From Paraphoma chrysanthemicola (lineage: Eukaryota; Ascomycota; Dothideomycetes; Pleosporales; Phaeosphaeriaceae): 64,000 nucleotides of DNA. Shown here one piece after another: positions 56,685 through 64,000 of this stretch. Each line of letters opens with the position of its first letter. The stretch's first letter is position 1. The stretch is from assembly GCA_020744225.1 (NCBI GenBank), contig JAGMWG010000023.1:496001-560000 (forward strand), in the 5' to 3' direction. A model generated the notes under the pieces. That model saw nothing but the letters and a program-made list of their open reading frames with translations, did no database searches and was not told the origin of the DNA. Position numbers and translations under genes: made by a program.

Positions 56685-57503
56685 TCATGTGGGCTGTGGT
56701 CGGACGTCGTCTTCGGCTCCAAGCGGATCCTGCAGAAATGTCAATATTTGCTGAGCCTGGCGATATACACAACGTACGTAGGCTGGCGGTGGGCTGAACT
56801 GGGGCCCGTCTGTCCTCGAAAGGTCCACAGTCGGATCGCCCTTTGCAAGCTCGTATGCTTCTGTGTATGCTTGGTGTCTCTCAGACAGCGTGTCCAGTAT
56901 CGCCTTCATTGTCTTTTGCACGACCTCGTCGCGGTTCTTGTTCTCGAAGTCGCCGTAGCCTGCCTCTAAGCGGTTTCGCTCGATCTTCTCGGTGGCAAGC
57001 CGATTGCGTTCTTTCACACATATCCACCACAGCTGGTGTAGTGCGTCCCAATCTCGGCTGCGCAACTCGCCAATGGTCCACGCGCGTCCTGCAACCGCTG
57101 TCAGCCATTATATCCAGGGACTGCGCGATCATTACGTACCGTGTTTCTGCTCATCCACTGGTGTTTGCAGCAATTTCTGGTCCTTGAAGAAGTCCCAGAG
57201 CCCATGGTCTGGCGTCCCTGTCGGCTTCTCTTCAATCGGCACAGGTGTCGGCAATTGCTGGTTCGCAAAATCCTTCTGCTTGACTGACAGTGTCTGCCTG
57301 CGACGCAGTCCTGTGCTTCGAACCGCCGAGAGGCCTCGAATGCTATTGTTGTCCTTTTTGCATCGTGGAGTCGAAGTCGAGAAGCGGGCGGCAGGAGCGA
57401 TGCGCAGACAGCAGACGGACGGAATGAGGAACGAGAGGATGGCGTCAGGCCTCGTTGATGCTAGGCCTGGCCGTATAATCCGCGAGGGTGTTCTGGCAGC
57501 CAT
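56685..57503 (-). CDS. mrpl4: Mitochondrial large-subunit ribosomal protein uL29m (MRPL4) (255 aa, 2 exons)
   Basis: Structural protein near the exit tunnel of the mitochondrial ribosome. Exons 57503-57140 and 57088-56685, joined in frame. The N-terminus (MAARTPSRIIRPGLASTRP and on) is Arg/Ser-rich and fits a mitochondrial import signal. The family core is clear: DHGLWDFFKDQKLLQTP before the intron, then GRAWTIGELRSRDWDALHQL and WWICVKERNRLATEKIER after it, the L29 signature. The rest is helical with KTMKAILDTLSERHQAY. Divergent from the bZIP gene, with an intergenic region of only about 240 bp that holds a TATA box for the bZIP side. Confidence 0.94.
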
Positions 57504-57682
57504 TGTGGTTGCAATTGCACTGTTGCACTGCCTCTCGCGATGCTACCTAGTGCGGACGGAAAATGCGAGCTGCGCATTTGGTGTTGCTGGTCGGCCAAGC
57601 GTTTTTAGCGTCATTGAGCGACTAGGGCTGACCGACCGCAGCAAGCCGCCCTTCCAAGTCGGGATCGGGAGCCCATCTCGTG

Positions 57683-57688
57683 TATAAA
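57683..57688 (+). promoter_or_regulatory. TATA box upstream of the bZIP gene
   Basis: TATAAA followed 15-45 nt later by a pyrimidine tract and CACACCAAAG, a good fungal transcription-start context. This places the probable mRNA start near 57715-57730, just before the bZIP reading frame. Confidence 0.5.
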
Positions 57689-57743
57689 GCCTCAGGCTTC
57701 CCCACCATCTGCGCCTTTTCTTCTTCACACCAAAGCTTCGCGC

Positions 57744-58597
57744 TTGACACCCCGTGTTGGGCGCCTCTTGACTGCTTCAATTTCCCTTGACGAGTTCCTA
57801 GATTTCACCAGCGGGTACGAGGACCCGCAATTTACAATACCGTTATGGAATATACCGCCTTCGCCATGTGTGTCGTTCCAAGCAAAGCCTTCGTCATCTT
57901 CTGGCAACCACAGCAACTCAGCGCAAGAGCCAGACGTCTATGGTAGTCGGTCTATCAACTGGGACTTCACACTATACCCTACTGTCGACACCAGTGGTCT
58001 TTTTTCCGAGCAGACTCCTCTTTCTGAGCCGAATTCCCTTCCTCTTTCTTCGTCTTCTTCGGCTGCCTTGGCCAGTAACCTTACGTCACCTGACCTCCCC
58101 TTGAACGACACTCCCGACTGGACCTCTTTGGGCAATGACTCACAAGGACTCATGGGCGGCTTGGCCGGTGGCTTGAATCTATACACGATGCCCCAAGAGC
58201 AACTTAATATCCTGGCCATGTCCACGGTTGCGCACGCTGCAGATTCGTCGACCCCCATGGTGAAGGGTACGTACTACCCCTGACTACACCTCAAACCCAA
58301 GTCTAATGCTACATAGATCACTCTTCATCTGGATCTGGTTCCTCTCCAGAACAATCTGCAGCTCGCCACCACAGCTCCAGAACTAGTCCACTTGCCCCTG
58401 AGTCCTCCAAGATTGAAAAGCGCAAGGCCAATACTATGGCTGCCCGCCGTTATCGACAAAAACGCGTCGACCAGATGAGTTCTCTCGAGTCGGAGCTGAA
58501 AGACGTCAAGACCGAGCGTGACGACCTGAAGGTCCGTTGCGCCCGGCTCGAAGGCGAGGTTGAGACTCTGCGTGCGTTGCTTCAAGCGCGAAAGTAG
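57744..58597 (+). CDS. bZIP transcription factor, JlbA/IDI-4-like (start uncertain, 2 exons visible)
   Basis: Exons 57744 (or earlier)-58266 and 58317-58597. The C-terminus is a basic leucine zipper: KIEKRKANTMAARRYRQKRV has the N-x7-R basic signature, then the zipper MSSLESELKDVKTERDDLK and VRCARLEGEVETLRALL. The RRYRQKR type resembles the fungal JlbA/IDI-4 factors linked to amino-acid starvation and heterokaryon incompatibility; that link is by recall only. The N-terminus (SISLDEFLDFTSGYEDPQF) and Ser-rich middle look coding. No in-frame ATG exists upstream back to the previous stop; the first in-frame ATG lies about 130 codons in. Either a further 5-prime exon, a non-AUG start or a sequence error is needed, so base 57744 marks only the open frame, not a start codon. 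Confidence 0.82.
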
Positions 58598-60668
58598 CCT
58601 GTATACCTCCAGGCTCGCCCAATGCCTTGTCGCTTCTTGCTCAAGTTACAACCGTACACGTTCAGGATCAATCAACGCCTTGTCACTCGTCGCTCAAGTT
58701 CTATCTGTATACCTTCGGGATTAGCCAAGGCGCTTTTTTATTTACTTAGACTGGGGAGAGCAGCTGGTCTCATTTCAGACGATGTCGGAAATTGGTCGCT
58801 CATTGCTCACCCGTTCAAGGTGGCATCAGATCGGCAAAGTAGATTTTAATCTCTGAGACTTGCTGGGATGGAAAATGTTACTCACGGCCTGGTTCACATG
58901 TAGTCATGAAATGGATTTGCTATGGAACTATCTGCACTACGTCTCTCACTATATGCTCGTCGAAGACGATGTATCATACTCCCTCAGAATGAGCAGCCTT
59001 AGGTTCTTGCTGACCACCATAACGTTCATCCTTCGAACCACAGCATTGTACAAACTCATTGTTAGTCGAAATGTATCACGCAAGTACAAGTTCCCGGCGG
59101 AACAAGGCTGCATTTGAGCTATCCCACATCAGACTAACGTGCATATGAGCCCACCAATCGTTCCCCCTCAAAGTGAGTCGACGTGAGTCCCCTCGACTCA
59201 CGTCTTGGCTGGCTGAAATGACGACCAGAGAAAAAGCCACTTCGCGATGGCGTGCATTCTCCACAGTCAGCACACTACCGTGTTCTTGGACAGCAAACTG
59301 GTCGTGCCGGTCGTTCTTGCCAGTCCTCGGCACGCGCGGAATGTTCCGCTTGCGCGATTGCCGACAACGATATTCCTGGGCGAGTTGTGACATGGTCCAC
59401 TTTCACATTTTTGACACCTAACCAACAGCCTGCCGGCTTCACCTCATTATGCAGTGTAAAATGGCTGGAGTTCTGAGCGAGAATCTTCTGTTACAGGCAA
59501 GGTCTGCATATCGCGGCTCGACCGCCAGATCTGTGGTCGACCTCACCTTCCAAATGTTGATGGCGGCCTAAGTACGCAAGCATTTCGGCGAGCACACACA
59601 ACTACAACTCGTCATTCCACGTCCTCGCTGGCTCTCCAAGCAAACATTCGTATGTTGGAATGCGCACTCAGCTCACGCCTCATTGTTGTCGCTCGTCTCT
59701 CTTCGTCTCTCACATCGTGATTGAAGTACAGATAATGGCGCGCATCGGTTATTGTTGTGCTACCACCCGGGCCGTCACGATCTCCAACAAGAAGCACAGC
59801 GCAGACAATTTCTGACGGCACTGCTGATCATTCAATTCGGCTCCGCGTTCACATGTCGGATGGCAGACTGGAAACCTGATATTCCGTGGACTAAGCATTA
59901 GGAACCAGGTTTCAGCCTGACGACCTCAGACACTCAACACCCATTCTCATACCCCGGCTAAAAGTGGGCCGCAAAGAGCGTGCAGCGTAAAGTCGTCACA
60001 ATCATGCGCAACGCAAAGGATCGGAGCTATCTGGGCGACTGTGCGCATCCGTTCCTTCGTTTGCACCGAGTTAGGCGTTGATACACCAGGGTCGCATGAC
60101 TTTGGACACCCATCTCGACAAAGGCCGTTCGTCTCTGACCGTACCACTGACATCAAACACCTAGTTTGATCCTTATCGATACCGACATGATATGATCTCA
60201 GGCACACCAAGCAGTCGAAAGTCCAGGCGGAGCTTCGCGAAGGACGCCATAGTTTCTAGCCCCAGCGGGCCGCTACCGTTCGGATTGATACTCTCCCAGA
60301 ACTGCTCAATGTGGCACTTGCAACCAATTCAGCCTTTCATCACCTGCATCATAATGCAGACGACCCGTGCGCATGATGTCCAGCGCTGCAGTGGGCTTCG
60401 CTTGTCTGTGGAGTCAGGGGACACGATCCGAGCAATGGGACGCTCTGTCTCGTATGTGCAAACATGGGGAAAAGTGAATAACGCTCTTAACTGAGGAGTG
60501 GGCCCCATCATATCTGGCTGCTATTACTTCTTTCTCGATCGTTACTTTCTTTGCTGCTCGAGCTTTGAGCTCTGACATACGCGAACTTGCGTGTTTGGTC
60601 TACTTCATCAGACCTTTCTGTCTTTATCGACTTCCGCATCCTCGAACCACGGTCAGATACTGTTCATC
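58598..60668. other. Intergenic, 2.1 kb, no supported gene
   Basis: No frame with a recognisable product. It contains the inverted repeat at 59173-59201. AT content rises locally around 58880-59060. Confidence 0.5.
59173..59201. repeat. Perfect 9-bp inverted repeat with AP-1-like half sites
   Basis: GTGAGTCGA at 59173-59181 and TCGACTCAC at 59193-59201, separated by 11 bp that contain one more GTGAGTC. Each copy resembles the TGAGTC half of bZIP (AP-1/Gcn4-type) sites. It lies about 600 bp past the bZIP gene. Confidence 0.55.
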
Positions 60669-61946
60669 ATGTACCTTCGACCAGGCTTCGTTGTGGTCAT
60701 AGTTGGGGCAACCTTGACGTCGTTGTCGACGGTTGTTGTTGCTTTGCGGTATGCTATGTTCCAACGATGGCTCGATATGAACGCTGACGATTTGTCCAGA
60801 TATTACTGTCGACATGTTCTCATGGGGTCCCTCGGAGCATCGGACCATCTCATGCTCGTCGCCCTCATTCTGAGCTGGGCGAACTTCACGACCAACTACT
60901 ATCAGGACGAGACTAGTCGCAGCTACCGACCGAGCTTTTTCCGAATACCAGTGAGAACTTGTGTTATCTTGTCGTATGCCTCTTCTGACGTCGACGTAGG
61001 AAAAGCGACCACAGATTGAGGCAGCCGTCCGCGGCTCGCTCATCACATGGTGGGCATATCGCATGGGATACATCATTGCGCTTGGTTTTGTCAAGCTAAG
61101 CATTCTGTTCTTCTATCGCGCAATCGCCTCGCATCGAACCTTTCGACGTCTCGTGAACTTCTCGATCGTGTTTGTGGGCTTGTACACCTTCGCTTCCGCA
61201 GTTGCCTCCGCGTTTCAATGTCAGAACCCATCAGACAGCTGGTCGACAGTCGGGTAAGCACCACCATTTTCAATGAGGATGGGCAGAGACTAAATGCGAT
61301 CGACCTCAGGTACTTTGCGCAGTTTGACCGCGATCCGACTACGAAGCGTCCGAAGCTCAAGTGCTACGACCCTATCAAGCTATGGGTCTTCTCTGCAGCA
61401 ATCAACTTGCTGAGCGACATCGTCATTCTGCTTCTACCAATCCCTGCACTTCTAAGCTTACGAGTGCCTATGAGCAAGCGACTGGCATTGATCGGCATTT
61501 TCTCCATCGGCATCATGGCAATTGTCGCGTCGTCGGTACGGATGTGGGTGATGATGCTCTGGGCAGAATCACCGTGGAACTCAGCTCGCTACGGAGCCGA
61601 TCTACTTCTATGGGGCCAGGTCGAAACCAATAGCGGCATCATCTCGGCTTCGGTTCCATTCCTTCGATCACTGTTCCTGTACAAACGCAAAGATGAACGA
61701 GGCGTGACCAAACGTAGAGTTCAAGCTAGCCCACCTAAGCCGATGGGCCAAGAAGCCGTCAGCCAGAACCGACCGCTCGAGAAGCCACTTGAAGTCGACA
61801 CCTGGGCGCTTTGCGAGGTAGAGAAAGAGTCGGGCGAAGGCAGTCTAGGCTGGCAACCTTTCATCACGGTTCCAGAGAGTATCAGTTCGGGCAGCAGGGG
61901 CAGCGCACTCCTGGAACCAGTTCACCTTCCTCACGGTGCGGTGTGA
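60669..61946 (+). CDS. Pth11-like / fungal rhodopsin-fold membrane protein (390 aa, 3 exons)
   Basis: Seven-helix proteins of this group are candidate G-protein-coupled receptors for surface cues in moulds; most are uncharacterised. Exons 60669-60950, 61000-61253, 61310-61946; both introns are about 50-56 nt. Membrane helices: PGFVVVIVGATLTSLSTVVV, HLMLVALILSWANF, MGYIIALGFVKLSILFFYRA, FSIVFVGLYTFASAVASAF, IKLWVFSAAINLLSDIVILL, KRLALIGIFSIGIMAIVASS and a final one around SGIISASVPFLRS. The QCQNPSDSW loop and DR.P....KCYDP region (spliced as VGYFAQFDRD) fit the rhodopsin-domain family. The cytosolic tail of about 90 residues is Ser/Glu-rich. No CFEM domain precedes the helices, and the first helix starts right after the ATG. 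Confidence 0.88.
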
Positions 61947-62907
61947 GAGAACGGTATGCCCTGGTGGTGATGTAATATGTTTGGTTACGATGCCCACGGG
62001 GCGTGAAGTAGTGGCAAAAAACGAACGCCGTCAGCGTGGTAGCTGGCTACTGCAGCCCTACCCTTATCATTGATATTCATTGTGAGTTCATGCCCACTTG
62101 CAACATCTTGAGTCTAAAGCAGAGACTGACCGCTTGACAGACGTTTGACAGTCGTTCTTGCAGCAATGCGGAGACTAGGAGGGCGATCGCATGACGAAGA
62201 TCTCTGTGCTGGCAAGCCACGGCTATGGTTTGAGCCTCCCGAAGCACGTCGCAAGGGAAGCGAGCGGTGTACAGTACGATGACAAGAAGTAGAGGGGGTC
62301 AGCAGACGACTTGGTGTGTTTGGCAAGTCTCACGGTAGCTCGTATCCTGCTGGTCTTCAGCTGGAGAATGCATGCAGAAGTAGACCATTTGTGCGATATC
62401 CGGAAGAATACATGACACTCTATCGCGAAGGATCGTTTTACATGGCAAATGTGAAGTCGTCCGAACGCTTGACGTTGCACCATGGCCGCGGGATGACCAG
62501 GGTCGCGGGCAGCGATGCGCCAGGCCCAGACAGGGAAAGACCTCGGAGCTGATGCGGGCAATGGGCATCATCAGCCCGCCAGCTATGGAGCAACAGGTCA
62601 CGTTGAGCCTCCCTCACCCACCTGCATTCACTGCTGCGCCCGTGCTAGAAGCTACACGCGCCGTGCAGCTCATCACACCGCCGATTGCGCACCCCACAAT
62701 CCCGCCCATGACGATATAAAGGCAGACACCGTGGCTCTACTACGCTCCCGCTTGTTCCTGGCCGCCGTCGCTCTCTTCATCGCCCTCTCCGCCATTCTGG
62801 CTTCCCTGCGACTCGGCGTGCGCCCTCCGTCTATCATCCAGTACCTGAAGCCGAGCCCGCTGCGCAACCCGTTCGCCCAGCCATTCCGGCCACTCACCAA
62901 CTCGAGC
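61947..62907. other. Intergenic, about 1 kb, with promoter of the metallopeptidase gene
   Basis: Short unrecognised frames. The plus-strand frame of the following gene is open from 62515 through its ATG, but a TATA box at 62715 suggests that transcription starts after about 62740. Confidence 0.5.
62715..62720 (+). promoter_or_regulatory. TATA box of the saccharolysin/MepB gene
   Basis: TATAAA about 190 bp before the chosen ATG at 62908, followed by a pyrimidine-rich stretch (CTCTACTACGCTCCCGC). The first ATG after it is 62908. Confidence 0.5.
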
Positions 62908-64000
62908 ATGGCGCCCACACAGTACAGGACGCCGCCGCAGCTGCCGCCCAAGTTCACGGCGACCAAGCAGAGCTTGATCGAGGACACCAAGAGGCTGGTA
63001 TGTGTGGCTTAGCTGCTGCTGCTGCTGCAGGCGGCGGCATTGGACCCCGCAATTGAGGGCACAGACGAGCAGAGCTGACGGGCGCAGATTGAAAGGTCAC
63101 GAAGCGTGCAGGATGCCGTAGTCCGCGACGTCAAGCTCGACGATGCCAAATTCGCCAACGTCGTCCTCCCAATTGCCCGCGATGACAACAAAATGGCCAT
63201 CGAGTCGCACATTATCGGCTTCTACAACGCCGTGTCCACCAACAAGGAGCTGCGCGACGCGTCCAGCGAGGCCGAACAGCTGCTCGACGACTTCGGCATT
63301 GAGTCGTCCATGCGTGAGGATGTCTTCAACCTGGTCGACGCCGCGCTGAAGAGGAAAGAGCAGCTCGACCCGGAGTCGCAGCGCCTGCTGGAGAAGGACC
63401 ACAAGTCGTTCATCCGCAACGGTCTTAGCTTGCCCGCAGGCCCGAAGCGCGACCGGTTCAAGGAGATCAAGCAGCGGCTGAGTCAGATTGGCATTGCCTT
63501 CCAGAAGAACCTGAACGAGGAGAACGGAGAGCTGTGGTTTGCGCCAGAAGAGCTCGATGGTGTGCCCGAGGATGTGATTGCGACCTTGACCAAGGGCGAG
63601 GGCGAAAAGGAGGGCAAGCTGCGACTGACGTTCAAATACCCCGATCTTTTCCCGACTCTGAAGTACGCGACCAACGCTGAGACGAGGAAGAAGGTCATGA
63701 TTGCCAACGAAAATAAGTGCAACGACAACGTCCCGCTGTTCCGCGAGGCAATCCTGCTGCGCGACGAAGCGGCACGCATTCTTGGCTATGACAACCACGC
63801 GCAGTTCCGGATTGAGGACAAGATGGCCAAAACCACCAAGACAGTCGACGACTTTTTGGCAGATCTGCGGAAACGCCTTGCGCCCGGCGGCAAGAAGGAG
63901 ATTGAGAAGCTCATGGAGTTTAAGAAGGCAGATGTCAAGGAGCACGGTCTGACAGGCCCACTCGCCGACGGCTACTACCTCTGGGATCACCGGTACTACG
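62908..64000 (+). CDS. Saccharolysin/MepB (M3 thimet oligopeptidase-like), 5-prime part
   Basis: A zinc oligopeptidase that cuts short peptides in cytosol and/or mitochondria. Exon 1 62908-62997, a 90-nt intron with a (CTG)5 run, then exon 2 from 63088 to the window edge in frame. Family marks in the N-terminal helical part: FKEIKQRLSQIGIAFQKNLNE, LWFAPEELDGVP, LRLTFKYPDLFPTLKYA and ILLRDEAARILGYDNHAQFR. About 334 residues are seen; the HExxH zinc motif lies beyond the right edge. The start MAPTQYRTPPQLPPKF is the first ATG after the TATA box. Upstream of it the frame stays open and encodes a hydrophobic stretch, so a longer form from a non-AUG codon cannot be excluded. Confidence 0.92.
63013..63027 (+). 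repeat. (CTG)5 microsatellite in intron
   Basis: Five CTG units within the first intron of the metallopeptidase gene, a little after its donor site. Confidence 0.8.

Noticed and set aside
56992..57687. 231-codon plus-strand frame antisense to the uL29m gene
   Set aside because: Shadow of the conserved mitochondrial ribosomal protein gene; also considered as a bZIP 5-prime exon, but no valid splice path was found.
58860..59117. 85-codon plus-strand frame
   Set aside because: Short, no motif, AT-rich stretch; not supported.

Overview
The window is nuclear DNA from a filamentous ascomycete (Pezizomycotina). The pattern of genes suggests a dothideomycete-like mould, but that placement is an inference. 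The signs are dense genes on both strands, many short introns (about 48-60 nt, a few over 100) with GTAAGT/GTATGT donors and CTAAC/CTGAC branch sites, and families typical of moulds: a CTF1/FarA-FarB zinc-cluster regulator, a Pth11-like receptor, the fungal complex I 29.9 kDa subunit, a LysM protein and a Dal5-type permease. I rebuilt 28 protein genes by splicing exons by eye, plus one broken gene. No tRNA, rRNA, CRISPR array or intact transposon was seen.

Layout. 1-10.1 kb, all minus strand: a disrupted DUF6601 membrane-protein gene running off the left edge, an orphan, the CCR4-NOT subunit NOT2 (8 exons), a CTF1/FarB-type regulator (7 exons) and a Nudix hydrolase. 10.5-17.6 kb, plus strand: an AT-hook protein, an intracellular LysM protein and a leukotriene A4 hydrolase/aminopeptidase. 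17.7-24.8 kb: an RpiB-type sugar-phosphate isomerase 27 nt downstream of a small unknown gene, a Cdc25/Ych1-like rhodanese, a membrane-anchored ER protein disulfide isomerase, the complex I 29.9 kDa subunit and a small conserved protein. 24.8-28.3 kb is a gene-free stretch in front of a large C2H2 plus fungal-TF-domain regulator (28.3-31.4 kb).

33.2-43.9 kb is the more accessory part: a low-complexity protein, a secreted beta-lactamase-fold hydrolase, a 2-oxoglutarate/Fe(II) oxygenase divergent from a Dal5-like transporter, and a divergent pair of secreted proteins that are diverged paralogues of one another. 44.9-58.6 kb returns to housekeeping genes: a dihydroxyacetone-synthase-type transketolase, a coiled-coil protein, the GPI ethanolamine-phosphate transferase MCD4, Rab GDI (8 exons), mitochondrial ribosomal protein uL29m, and a bZIP factor of JlbA/IDI-4 type divergent from it. 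60.7-64 kb holds a Pth11-like seven-helix protein and the start of a saccharolysin/MepB metallopeptidase cut by the right edge.

No single pathway spans the window. The best candidates for new biology are the divergent secreted paralogues (41.5-43.9 kb), the oxygenase/transporter pair (37.3-40.9 kb), the 27-nt spacing of the RpiB pair, the bZIP gene with no visible in-frame AUG, and a hidden alternative start inside a NOT2 intron. All exon boundaries come from reading-frame continuity, splice signals and remembered family conservation. None was tested by transcript data or database search.
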